A stretch of 40,889 bases of DNA from Thermoplasmata archaeon (lineage in GTDB: Archaea > Thermoplasmatota > Thermoplasmata > Halarchaeoplasmatales > Halarchaeoplasmataceae). Shown here piece after piece: positions 1-9,142 of the stretch (position 1 is its first letter; the number at the start of each line of letters is the position of its first letter). The notes beneath the pieces were generated by a model, which saw only the letters and a program-made list of their open reading frames with translations, did not search any database and was not told where the DNA came from. The stretch spans positions 1 to 40,889 of the forward strand of contig PUPH01000104.1 in assembly GCA_003553085.1 (NCBI GenBank). The letters are read 5' to 3'. The translations under genes and the position numbers were made by a program.

Positions 1-1
1 C

Positions 2-847
2 GTTGAAACAGAGTTAGCTAGTGATGTAGAACCATCGAATGTTACCCTTTTCTACAACGATACCCACGGTGTTCTGCATGAGGTGTCGGCAAACCAAAGT
101 GATGAAACGACATGGACGGCCGTGATACCTCGGCAGAACCACTCGGGAGTTCTACAGTACTGGTTCGAAGCAACCGACATAAGCGGGCTCACCGATAAAA
201 GCACAGTATCCAACATCAACATAACGAATCCATTGAACGTAGATATGCCTTCCAGTGTAGATGCTGAGGCCGACACGCCATTCGATTACACCGTCACTTT
301 AACGAACCCGGTGGGCGTGATGGAGGTCGTCATGCATTACACGACACCCAGTGGGGTTCAGCAATCCAAAGACCTCATCCTCAGAGAGGGCGATCCTGGG
401 AGCGGTATTTGGGAGTGTACATTGAACGTTGAAGAAGGGGAGATGATCTACCATCTGGAAGTCATCGATATCGATGGAGAAACAACGATTTTACCAGGAA
501 CCATAAACGTCTCGGAGAGCTCATCACTGTTCGGTGGAATGTTGTTCTACTTGATCCTGCTACTGGTGATCTGTGCTGTAGGCAGCGGTGTTTTCATACT
601 CTGGAAGAGTAGAAAAAAGGAGGAAGATGAACTTCTACCGACTCCACCTGAACCGGAAGAAACCGTTCAACAAGAGGCATCCGAGCCGATAGATCAAGAT
701 CGCTGTACGATCTGCTATGGACAACTAGCCGATCCATCTACCCGCTGTACGTGTGAAGGATGTGGGCGAGTGTATCATCCCTCCTGTTTGACACAGCTCA
801 GCGAGTGCCCCGTGTGCGGCAGAGTATACGGTGATTCATCCGCCTGA
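2..847 (+). CDS. Partial (5' truncated) secreted/surface protein: beta-sandwich-like repeats, one TM helix, C-terminal cytosolic RING/treble-clef-like zinc finger
   Basis: Frame is open upstream of the listed GTG at 83 to the window edge (VETELASDVEPSNVTLFYNDTHGVLHEVSANQ...). TM segment GGMLFYLILLLVICAVGSGVFILW, then CTICYGQLADPSTRCTCEGCGRVYHPSCLTQLSECPVCG. Confidence 0.8.
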   Translation, partial: VETELASDVEPSNVTLFYNDTHGVLHEVSANQSDETTWTAVIPRQNHSGVLQYWFEATDISGLTDKSTVSNINITNPLNVDMPSSVDAEADTPFDYTVTLTNPVGVMEVVMHYTTPSGVQQSKDLILREGDPGSGIWECTLNVEEGEMIYHLEVIDIDGETTILPGTINVSESSSLFGGMLFYLILLLVICAVGSGVFILWKSRKKEEDELLPTPPEPEETVQQEASEPIDQDRCTICYGQLADPSTRCTCEGCGRVYHPSCLTQLSECPVCGRVYGDSSA

Positions 848-2011
848 TTCGATCTCGGTCAGATCCTTTCCCTCGGCGATCAGCTTAGTTATGCATCCTT
901 GGTCATCATACACTGGACGTAGTGAGAAATCGACCACGGCTTTTCGACCATCTTTACCGATGTGTGAGGCTTTGAATCTCGCGGCGTCACCCCGGGCGGC
1001 CCCCTTTATCGCATCTTTTAGTTTGTCCCGCAGCTCTGGCGAGTGCCGCCACCACGGAGTGTTCCAAAAGAGTTCACCTTCAACTTCCGCCATGGATATA
1101 TCGACGAAATCAAGAGAACTATCGTTTGCCCGGGACAACTTACCATCCGGATCGAGGATGCCGATGAACCTATTTGGATCGTTGAATATGGATTCGAACA
1201 TCATCTTCTTTTCTTTCAGCTCGGATTCTTTCTTTTTCAGATCGGTGATATCGATCTCTTGATGTACTACCTTTTCTATCTTACCGTCTTCACCCATGAT
1301 CGGATTGGTCCTCGCGAGGAAATACTTATCTGATCCTTCGGAATAGAACTCTATCTGTTCAACTTTTTCAGTCTCCAATGTCCTCTCCATGGGACAATCA
1401 TCGATCGGCTCATCAGATCCATGGGCCACCTCGTGACAGAACCTTCCCACCAGTTCATCTTCTCCTTCACTGAAGAACTCTTCAGCGGCTTCATTAGTTC
1501 TGAGTATTCGGTGATCTGTGTCGAGCAAGAATATAGGATGTTCGATGGCGTCGAAGGTTTGCTGTAGTTCTTCGGATAACTTTCGCATCATCCTCTTGGT
1601 TCGGTGATGCTGCACCTCTTGGCCTATCGCTTGGGCGAGTACGCCGTACTGAGAACGTGGATCACCTCCCTTCTGTATGTATCTATCCGCCCCTAGGTTC
1701 AATGCCTCTATGGCCACTTCCTCTCTCCCCCTGCCCGTGAACATTATGAAAGGTATGTCACTGGTTTCACGTATATTTTTCAGGAACTCCAATCCATCCA
1801 TCGTCGGCATCTGATAATCGGATACTACCGCATCGAAATCGTCGGGTATCATCTTGAGTGCTTCCTCTGGAGAGTCAGTACTGCATATATCTAACTCATC
1901 ATCCTCCTTTTCGAGGAATATTTTTGTTTGTTCTAGGAAGGGTATCTCGTCGTCCACTATTAGAACCTTCACGGTATAACACCCAAGGTATTCATCATAG
2001 AAGTTAACCAT
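836..2011 (-). CDS. Response regulator receiver with two PAS domains, no kinase domain
   Basis: VLIVDDE...VVSDYQMPTMDGLEFL...FTGRG...QKGG receiver signature, then two PAS-like segments; ends without H-box or ATPase motifs. Confidence 0.85.
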   Translation of the reverse strand: MVNFYDEYLGCYTVKVLIVDDEIPFLEQTKIFLEKEDDELDICSTDSPEEALKMIPDDFDAVVSDYQMPTMDGLEFLKNIRETSDIPFIMFTGRGREEVAIEALNLGADRYIQKGGDPRSQYGVLAQAIGQEVQHHRTKRMMRKLSEELQQTFDAIEHPIFLLDTDHRILRTNEAAEEFFSEGEDELVGRFCHEVAHGSDEPIDDCPMERTLETEKVEQIEFYSEGSDKYFLARTNPIMGEDGKIEKVVHQEIDITDLKKKESELKEKKMMFESIFNDPNRFIGILDPDGKLSRANDSSLDFVDISMAEVEGELFWNTPWWRHSPELRDKLKDAIKGAARGDAARFKASHIGKDGRKAVVDFSLRPVYDDQGCITKLIAEGKDLTEIESGG

Positions 2012-2076
2012 AGTTAAATATGTTTTCCCAAGTTTCCAAAAAGATATTAATACATCTTATCATTACTCCTTATAAG

Positions 2077-2256
2077 ATGTGTCAAATGTTTTGTCCCAGA
2101 TGTGAGAAAGAGATGGAAAAAGTGGTTGGATTTCCCGGTTATCATTGGTGCAGGGACTGCCATATCACCAAGAAAGCGGATGAAGACGACGATTTGACGA
2201 TGGGTACGGATGATAAAATATCTGCATCCACCTGTGAAACTGCATGTAGTAGATGA
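2077..2256 (+). CDS. Small zinc-ribbon-like protein
   Basis: MCQMFCPRCEKEMEKVVGFPGYHWCRDCHITKK has two CxxC knuckles; start trimmed from 2020. Confidence 0.5.
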   Translation: MCQMFCPRCEKEMEKVVGFPGYHWCRDCHITKKADEDDDLTMGTDDKISASTCETACSR

Positions 2257-2397
2257 TCTTTTCAATAAAATACCAAAAGTCTTAATACATGCTTGCACAG
2301 TGATTTTTGAGTGTCGAGTCGTATGTCATATGAACTAGTATGCCGGAAAACAACCGCCGTACATATTCCTTTGAGCAATGGATCCGGAGGATAGTCG

Positions 2398-3210
2398 ATG
2401 TATTTCAGGGAAGTAAAAAAGAAGATAAATCTACTGGGAAGCCCTGCCGTGGGTAAAACGTCTTTGATCCTCAGATATGTGAACGACGTATTCGGTGAAA
2501 AATATCTAAAGACCATCGGTACGAGCTTTTACGCAAAAGATGTCGAAGTGGTGGGTGCAAGCGTGAAACTTATGATCCAGGACGTCATGGGTGAGAAATC
2601 ATACGAGTCCGTACATGAAGCCTCCTTTAAATGGTCCTCCGGAGCTCTCTTCGTAGCCGATGCCACCAGGAAGGAAACGTTGAACGATATTTTTTCCTAC
2701 TGGATACCGACTTACAGGAACGTCACCGGTGATAGAAATCCCATGATATTGGCGGTCAACAAGATGGACCTTGAAGATCTAGAGATCACGGAGGATTACG
2801 TACTCAAACACGCGTCCAAAGATTTTGACCATGTTTTCTTCACCTCTGCGAAGACCGGAGAGGATGTGGAAAGTGCGTTCCAAGAGCTGGCCTCAAGGGT
2901 CTTGTTCAAGACACCCAAGAAGGCCGAGAACTTGGACCATCATCTATCCAAACAGTCCCTGGACACACCCAACGACCTGCTCGGTGCGCTCTTTACTCTT
3001 TCATCCAGCTTGGATGATCTGGATTATTCCACCCTTGATAACATGTTCTCTGAAAGTGGTATCGACCGATTTTCGCTGGAAAAGAAGATATCCGAGAAGC
3101 GGGTCCTTTCCTTCGCTGACCGTTTGATGTGGTGGTGCGAACTCGAGGAATATGATGAAGGGGTAGAGCAGGTGGAGTCTCTTCTGAAAAGATACAAAGC
3201 TGGAAGATGA
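2398..3210 (+). CDS. Ras/Rab-like small GTPase with C-terminal extension
   Basis: P-loop GSPAVGKTSL, G3-like QDVMGE, G4 NKMD, G5-like TSAK; GGAGG ribosome-binding site just upstream of the ATG. Confidence 0.8.
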   Translation: MYFREVKKKINLLGSPAVGKTSLILRYVNDVFGEKYLKTIGTSFYAKDVEVVGASVKLMIQDVMGEKSYESVHEASFKWSSGALFVADATRKETLNDIFSYWIPTYRNVTGDRNPMILAVNKMDLEDLEITEDYVLKHASKDFDHVFFTSAKTGEDVESAFQELASRVLFKTPKKAENLDHHLSKQSLDTPNDLLGALFTLSSSLDDLDYSTLDNMFSESGIDRFSLEKKISEKRVLSFADRLMWWCELEEYDEGVEQVESLLKRYKAGR

Positions 3211-3310
3211 GTTCCTGCTGATAGTATATTATAGCATATGGCCATATACTCCTGGCACACAGTAAACTATTTATAGAACCTCCGTTCATCAAAGACTTGG
3301 GTAGGATAAC

Positions 3311-4951
3311 ATGAACGGAGAAAATCAGCCCATAATCGTGTTAAGTGAAGATGTTGAAAGGCAGAAGGGAAAGGACGCTCAAGAGAGTAATATCGCGGCA
3401 GCCAAGGCACTGGCGGACAGCGTTAAGGCAACCCTTGGACCCAAGGGCATGGACAAGATGCTCGTCGATGGGATGGGCGATGTGGTCATCACCAACGATG
3501 GAGTGACGATGTTGAAGGAGATGGACATCGAACATCCTGCAGCTAAGATGGTGGTCGAAGTCGCAGAGGCCCAAGACGATGAATGCGGCGACGGTACCAC
3601 CTCCGCCGTTGTTCTTGCCGGAGAATTGCTCACCAGGGCTCAGGATATGATCGATAACAACATACATCCATCCACCATAACCAGAGGATATAGGCTGGCC
3701 GCTGAGAAGGCGGGACAAAAGCTGGATGAGTTAAAAAAGGACGTTGTTCCTTCCAAGGAAGAGGTCCTGAGAAGTATCGCCATCACCGCCATGACCGGAA
3801 AGGCGGTAGACATGGACAAAGAACATCTAGCTGGATTGGCTGTAAAAGCGGTCAAGGATGTAGCCGACGAAGCCGATGATAGTTATCACATCGATGTAGA
3901 AGACATCAAAGTAGTAAAGAAGGCCGGCGCTTCCATGAAAGAGACCGAACTGGTTGACGGCGTGATATTGGACAAAGAACGGCTTCATCATAACATGCCC
4001 AAGGAAGTCACAGACGCAAGGATCGCTCTGATCGGCACACCGCTGGAACTCGAAGAAACGGAGACCAGTGCAGAGATCACCATCCAAGACACCGCACAGA
4101 TGCAGAGTTTTATAGATCAAGAAGAGGAGAGTATCAAGGAGATGGTCGGTAAGATCAAAGATGTGGGTGCCGATGTGGTGCTCTGTCAGAAAGGTATCGA
4201 TGATCTTGCCCAGCACTATTTGGCGAAGGAGGGCATACTTGCTCTGAGGAGAGTGAAGAAATCTGATATGAAAAGACTAGCCAGGGCCACTGGAGCCGAT
4301 ATCATCGCCAGCCTGAATGATATGAGCGAGGCCGATCTCGGTGAAGCAGAGAAGGTAGGAGATAGGTTCATAGCGGACAGTCATATGACGGTCATAGAGG
4401 GTGCAAAGAACGGTAAATCCGTCACACTGTTGTTGAGAGGTGGAAGTGAGCACGTAGTGGATGAACTGGAGAGAGCTTTAGAAGATGCTCTAAAAGTGAT
4501 CGCAGTGACCATGGAGGACGGATGTATAGTTCCAGGTGGAGGTGCGACAGAGATAGAGATCCTGTCTGAACTGGACGATTATGCAGGTAAGATAGATACC
4601 AGGGAACAGATGGCTGTTAAAGCCTTCTCCAAAGCCCTTAGGGCTATACCCATGGCACTGGCGGACAACGCAGGTCTCGACGGTATGGACGTGTTGATGG
4701 AGCTCAGAGCGATGCACGAAAAGGACGGCATGAAGAACCACGGGGTGAACGTTGATAACGGAGACTTCGAAGATATGATGGAGAAACGGATATACGAGCC
4801 GATGAGGGTAAAGAAACAGGCCATCAAGTCGGCATCGGAGCTAGCGGAGATGGTGCTGATGATCGACGACGTGATCGCCGCTAAAGGTGGTGGAGAGGGA
4901 GAAGCTCCTGAAGCACCACCACAAGGAGGCATGCCTCCGGGAATGATGTAA
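3311..4951 (+). CDS. thsA: Thermosome subunit (group II chaperonin)
   Basis: [51 protein letters not shown]-terminal GGMPPGMM. Confidence 0.98.
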   Translation: MNGENQPIIVLSEDVERQKGKDAQESNIAAAKALADSVKATLGPKGMDKMLVDGMGDVVITNDGVTMLKEMDIEHPAAKMVVEVAEAQDDECGDGTTSAVVLAGELLTRAQDMIDNNIHPSTITRGYRLAAEKAGQKLDELKKDVVPSKEEVLRSIAITAMTGKAVDMDKEHLAGLAVKAVKDVADEADDSYHIDVEDIKVVKKAGASMKETELVDGVILDKERLHHNMPKEVTDARIALIGTPLELEETETSAEITIQDTAQMQSFIDQEEESIKEMVGKIKDVGADVVLCQKGIDDLAQHYLAKEGILALRRVKKSDMKRLARATGADIIASLNDMSEADLGEAEKVGDRFIADSHMTVIEGAKNGKSVTLLLRGGSEHVVDELERALEDALKVIAVTMEDGCIVPGGGATEIEILSELDDYAGKIDTREQMAVKAFSKALRAIPMALADNAGLDGMDVLMELRAMHEKDGMKNHGVNVDNGDFEDMMEKRIYEPMRVKKQAIKSASELAEMVLMIDDVIAAKGGGEGEAPEAPPQGGMPPGMM

Positions 4952-5023
4952 AACCCCTTTCTTCTTCTATTTTTTACTCTTACAAAGCATCGGACCGGAG
5001 AATAATTTTATTAACTCCTGCCG

Positions 5024-5638
5024 ATGGGGGAACGCCGTCATACGATCCACCATCGCGGAGTCATCAACATGTTATCGGGTAAAGAAACTGAACATGCGCA
5101 GACAAGACATTATGTGCTACTCGATGTTCTGCTCATACTGTTTTGGTTCCTGCTTACGGGTTTTTTCTTCAACGCCCAACGAGCGGATTTTATCTCGTAT
5201 TATACTCTGTTCATGGGTGTCATCGCCACCAGTGCCGTTACTTACACTGCACACAATTTTGTGATACGGGGCGAACACCGGGAAAAGACATCTTTGTGGG
5301 AGTATCTAGTTTCGATGAAGAACGCGATGATATTGTTTTTGGATGTTGTCATCAGCCTTGTGATTGCCAACGCCATATTGATATATCAAACAGTCACCAT
5401 GGCCGTGGAGCCCAAGGTGGTCAAAGTAAAGGTCGACCTCACTTCGGAATCGGAGGTCACTTTGATCTCAATGATGATAACCATGATCCCAGGTACCCTG
5501 GTGCTGGATGCAGAAGAGGTGGATGGCGGCTACGAGTTGTATGTACATTATTCATATCTACGCACTGAAGATCTGGAAGCTGGTATGGAAAATACCATCA
5601 AACGGTGGGACCGCAAGATCAGGGGGTTGTTCAAATGA
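5024..5638 (+). CDS. Na+/H+ antiporter subunit E (MrpE/MbhA-like); true start may be 5069
   Basis: Hydrophobic N-terminus, VKVKVDLTSESEVTLISMMITMIPGTLVLD, first in an Mrp-order gene set. Confidence 0.85.
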   Translation: MGERRHTIHHRGVINMLSGKETEHAQTRHYVLLDVLLILFWFLLTGFFFNAQRADFISYYTLFMGVIATSAVTYTAHNFVIRGEHREKTSLWEYLVSMKNAMILFLDVVISLVIANAILIYQTVTMAVEPKVVKVKVDLTSESEVTLISMMITMIPGTLVLDAEEVDGGYELYVHYSYLRTEDLEAGMENTIKRWDRKIRGLFK

Positions 5639-5895
5639 GTTTGCTCATTGTCCTCTCCGTGATATTGATCTTTGCTGTTCTCCTATCCTCTTACAGAGTA
5701 TTCATGGGCCCCACGATCTACGATAGGCTTCTAGCTTTGAACCTAGTAGTGGTGGTTGTGTCGGTTATCTTCATACTTGTCAGCGTCGATACGGGTATGG
5801 GACATTACATGGATATCGCGGTATCCTTTATCATACTTGATTTCGTAGGGACCATAGCCTTCGCGAGATACCTAGAGGGAGGTGACTTCAGCTGA
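5635..5895 (+). CDS. Antiporter subunit F (MrpF/MbhB-like)
   Basis: RVFMGPTIYDRLLALNLVVVVVSVIF...DIAVSFIILDFVGTIAFARYL; start trimmed from 5605. Confidence 0.88.
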   Translation: MSLLIVLSVILIFAVLLSSYRVFMGPTIYDRLLALNLVVVVVSVIFILVSVDTGMGHYMDIAVSFIILDFVGTIAFARYLEGGDFS

Positions 5896-5915
5896 TAGTA
5901 CACTGGATATCGCTA

Positions 5916-6224
5916 TTGTTGATGTGTTTAGGAACGGTGATACTTTTCTTTGCTTCCATAGCCATGATCCGGTTCAAGGACACATACATGCGCCTTCATG
6001 CCAGTTCAAAAGCCACCTCAGGTGGTGCACTCGCTCTTTTACTCGGCCTCTTGATGAGGACCGGTTTTACAGAAACATCCGGAAAGATCGTTCTGGTGAT
6101 CCTGTTCTCCGTGTTGACCGCACCAGTAGTGGGTCACGCGATCGGGAGGGCTAGGTTCATAGCAGAGGGAGATAAATTCAAGATGGACATCGAGAAGTAT
6201 AAGAGGAGGGATGACCAGTGCTGA
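5916..6224 (+). CDS. Antiporter subunit G (MrpG/MbhC-like); start uncertain and could be slightly upstream
   Basis: FFASIAMIRFKDTYMRLHASSKATSGGALALLLGLL...VLTAPVVGHAIGRA. Confidence 0.88.
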   Translation: MLMCLGTVILFFASIAMIRFKDTYMRLHASSKATSGGALALLLGLLMRTGFTETSGKIVLVILFSVLTAPVVGHAIGRARFIAEGDKFKMDIEKYKRRDDQC

Positions 6225-6466
6225 CCCAACTCTTCCTTATACTTTTCCTGGGGGCCTGCATAGTGGTCATTTTAGAAAGGGATCTCGTCAGATGCCTTAT
6301 ATTCCTGGGTATGTCAGCGGTTTTCTTAGTGATACTCACATATCTTTACCGAGCCCCTGACGTGGCCCTCACCTTTGCAGTAGTCAACGCAGCGGCCACC
6401 ACCGTCCTTTTCATAGCCATATTGAAGAAAGTAGATGTGATACACTGGGGTGAAGATCTTGCGTAA
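6218..6466 (+). CDS. MbhD-like (DUF4040-type) membrane subunit
   Basis: CLIFLGMSAVFLVILTYLYRAPDVALTFAVVNAAATTVLFIAILKKV, between MrpG and MrpB genes. Confidence 0.8.
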   Translation: MLTQLFLILFLGACIVVILERDLVRCLIFLGMSAVFLVILTYLYRAPDVALTFAVVNAAATTVLFIAILKKVDVIHWGEDLA

Positions 6467-6731
6467 GGACATCTGTACATTCCTACTGGTACTCATGATC
6501 GCGTTCCTCTTAGTCCAGGGACTTGAGTTATCCTATGAGGACAAGGAGGATTCAGAGGTCGACGAATACTACAAAGAACATCAGGAGAAGACCGGGGCGG
6601 ATAACATGGTCGAGGCAATATTACTGGACTTCAGAGCCTACGACACCTTCGGTGAAGTGATGGTTCTCTATATCGCCATAGCCGGAGTGATCATACTCGG
6701 TAAGATAGTCACAGGAGATGATCAGTCATGA
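6450..6731 (+). CDS. MbhE-like membrane subunit
   Basis: Two predicted TM helices, YKEHQEKTGADNMVEAILLDFRAYDTFGEVMVLYIAIAGVIIL. Confidence 0.8.
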   Translation: MKILRKDICTFLLVLMIAFLLVQGLELSYEDKEDSEVDEYYKEHQEKTGADNMVEAILLDFRAYDTFGEVMVLYIAIAGVIILGKIVTGDDQS

Positions 6732-7126
6732 CCTCCCTGATCGTAAAAACCGCTGGACGGGCCTTGACTCCTTTCATACTCCTCTCCGGACTTTACGTAG
6801 CGAGCTTCGGGTTCCTATCACCTGGAGGTGGATTTCAAGGTGGCATATTACTCGCTTCCGGTGTGATTTTGATAATGGTGACCCATGGAAGTAAGGAAGT
6901 ACACCGGCTGGCGGAGAACATAGACTGGTTTGAAACCTTCGGGGCACTGACCTTCCTCATCGTGGGGTTAGCCGGGCTGCTTTTGGGTGGTTATCTGTTC
7001 TCAAATCTTCTACCGGACACTCCGCTTATGTGTATCGTTTTGGATATAGTGATAGCTCTGAAGGTGTTCGTAGGTATAACTGCCGTGTTCGTGTACTTCT
7101 TCGGGATGGGGGTGAAAGAGTGCTGA
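6728..7126 (+). CDS. Antiporter subunit B (MrpB/MbhF-like)
   Basis: LTPFILLSGLYVASFGFLSPGGGFQGGILLASGVIL motif. Confidence 0.92.
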   Translation: MTSLIVKTAGRALTPFILLSGLYVASFGFLSPGGGFQGGILLASGVILIMVTHGSKEVHRLAENIDWFETFGALTFLIVGLAGLLLGGYLFSNLLPDTPLMCIVLDIVIALKVFVGITAVFVYFFGMGVKEC

Positions 7127-7452
7127 ACGGTCTAAACGTCGGACTCATGACCATATTGGTAGGTCTGTATGGGATGACACGTACTAAAAATTCCATCAAG
7201 ATGATCATGTGTTTGGGTATCATGGGTAGCGGTGTCATACTTTTGTTCGTATCCGTAGGCTATATACCTGGTGCCGGCGCCCCTATAGTGGGTCATTCAG
7301 CGGAGATGGTCGATCCTTTACCTCACACGGTCATGCTCACGGCCATAGTGATCGATCTGGCAACGATGGCTCTAGGTCTGGCACTGGTGTATCATCTTTA
7401 TGAGGAATACGGCACACTGGATGTGACGGATTACTTGGTAGGAGAGGATTGA
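7120..7452 (+). CDS. Antiporter subunit C (MrpC/MbhG/NuoK-like)
   Basis: GTG start overlapping the MrpB stop; GLMTILVGLYGMTRTKNSIKMIMCLGIMGSGVILLF...DPLPHTVMLTAIVIDLATMALGLALVY. Confidence 0.92.
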   Translation: MLNGLNVGLMTILVGLYGMTRTKNSIKMIMCLGIMGSGVILLFVSVGYIPGAGAPIVGHSAEMVDPLPHTVMLTAIVIDLATMALGLALVYHLYEEYGTLDVTDYLVGED

Positions 7453-7453
7453 G

Positions 7454-9106
7454 ATGCTTTACCATGCACCCATGCTCATGGTGATAGCCCCTCTGACTGG
7501 TGCCCTGGTACTACGTATCTCCAACAGGTTCTTACCTAAACAGATATACAAGGATCTGATCACCTTCGTCAGCCTACTGATACCGGTCTTCCTTCTCTTG
7601 GTATCTTTACCCCGATTAAGAGAGGGGGCTATGGTTTACGAGATGGGAGGATGGCCCCGACCTTATGGTATCTCCCTGGTACTAGACGGTCTTTCGTCGT
7701 TGATGGTACTGATGTTAGGCACGATCACCATATGTTCCTTCGTTTATTCTTTAGAGAAAAAGGAACTGATACCAAAGCCCGACGACTACTACTTCCTGTT
7801 CCTGTTCATGACCACTGGCTTGTACGGCGTTTTCCTCACCGGAGATATCGTAAACCGTTTTGTTTTCTTCGAGATCACCATATTGACCACCTACGTACTG
7901 ATAACTTATACTGGAACGAAGTCTTCTTTGAGGGCGAGTTACTACTATCTTGTGGTCGGTAGTGTGGCTTCGGTGATGTTCCTCACGGGCATAGGACTGC
8001 TCTACTTTTTCACAGGGTTTTTGGACATGGGTGCTTTATCCGTGGCGATCCCCGGACTATCTACGAACATAAGAAACATCATCTTTGCCTTCTTCTTGGT
8101 TGCAGTAGGAGTTAAAGTGGCTATAGTCCCTTTCCATACATGGCTGCCCGATGCCCACGTTTCCGCCCCAACTCCGATGACCGCGGTACTGGCCGGTGTT
8201 ACCGTAAAGACCGGTGCCTACATACTGTTCAAACTGTTTCAGATAGGCTTCGATACGTTGTTGATAAGATATCTTATAGTGGGCCTGGGTTTGATCACCG
8301 CCCTGAGCGCCGCGTTGGTCTCCATGAAGTACTACGACATGAAGAAGATATTGGCCTGGCTGACCATAAGTCACATGGGTGTCATAACGGCGGTGGCGGC
8401 ACTTTGGAATCCCGGTGGTGTTTCCGCCGCGATCCTATACCTCATAAATCACACACTCTACAAAACACTATTATTCCTCTCAGTGGGTGCCCTGATATAC
8501 CTCTACGGTACAGCGGATATAAGGAAGCTCTCTCTAAAAAGATCCAATGTTATCCTATCGATCGCCGGGATCATAGGTTTGCTATCCATGGCCGGTTTAC
8601 CTCCTTTCAACGGCTTCTATGGAAGGTACTTCCTCTTGGAAACGACTCGACGATATCCGATATTATACGGCTCACTTGTAGGTGTGCATTTCTTGACCGC
8701 CCTCTCGGTCTTCCGTATATTCCGTTTATCCTGTTCAGAAAGTAAAACTGATGATGAACTCACAGAGAGCATCATGGTACCCCTGGTCGTTTTGTCCGGT
8801 CTATGTTTAGTAGGGGGGTTGACGACATGGGCCTTCATGAACAATATGGTAAACCCAGCAACTTTTGCATTGATGGGAGGATACTATAGAACTGGGTTCA
8901 CCTGGCACCTGGTATATCTCAACGTGATATCCGCAGAAGGTGTGATCTTGATCCTCTCTTTGTTCGGTGCCTACTTCGTCAGTGAACATACGGTGGATCT
9001 ACGGTTGGATTGGTCTGAAGGTGTGCTTTCAGAAGTATCGCTACCTGACTCTATACGCTACATAGTGATCATGATCGCCTTACTGCTGTTGTTGAATTTT
9101 CTGTAG
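7454..9106 (+). CDS. Antiporter subunit D (MrpD/MbhH/NuoN-like proton-translocating subunit)
   Basis: FEITILTTYVLITY, VKVAIVPFHTWLPDAHVSAPTPMTAVLAGVTVKTGAYILFK, SMAGLPPFNGFYGRYFLL. Confidence 0.96.
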   Translation: MLYHAPMLMVIAPLTGALVLRISNRFLPKQIYKDLITFVSLLIPVFLLLVSLPRLREGAMVYEMGGWPRPYGISLVLDGLSSLMVLMLGTITICSFVYSLEKKELIPKPDDYYFLFLFMTTGLYGVFLTGDIVNRFVFFEITILTTYVLITYTGTKSSLRASYYYLVVGSVASVMFLTGIGLLYFFTGFLDMGALSVAIPGLSTNIRNIIFAFFLVAVGVKVAIVPFHTWLPDAHVSAPTPMTAVLAGVTVKTGAYILFKLFQIGFDTLLIRYLIVGLGLITALSAALVSMKYYDMKKILAWLTISHMGVITAVAALWNPGGVSAAILYLINHTLYKTLLFLSVGALIYLYGTADIRKLSLKRSNVILSIAGIIGLLSMAGLPPFNGFYGRYFLLETTRRYPILYGSLVGVHFLTALSVFRIFRLSCSESKTDDELTESIMVPLVVLSGLCLVGGLTTWAFMNNMVNPATFALMGGYYRTGFTWHLVYLNVISAEGVILILSLFGAYFVSEHTVDLRLDWSEGVLSEVSLPDSIRYIVIMIALLLLLNFL

Positions 9107-9142
9107 TACACGGTTTCATACCGATCCTTCGTAAATATTAAG

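Noticed and set aside
831-1333. Plus-strand ORFs (143 aa and 96 aa) antisense to the RR-PAS-PAS gene
   Set aside because: Low-complexity Ser/Phe-rich translations opposite a clearly conserved protein; shadow ORFs.
3341-4932. Several antisense ORFs across the thermosome gene
   Set aside because: Typical antisense shadows of a GC-biased conserved gene; no recognisable motifs.
4951-5000. Riboswitch or ncRNA in the thermosome-Mrp intergenic region
   Set aside because: Only a T-rich stretch (TTTCTTCTTCTATTTTTTACTC) consistent with archaeal termination; no paired structure seen.
8140-8745. 201-aa plus-strand ORF inside the MrpD gene
   Set aside because: Alternate-frame shadow of a strongly conserved membrane protein; composition is not protein-like.
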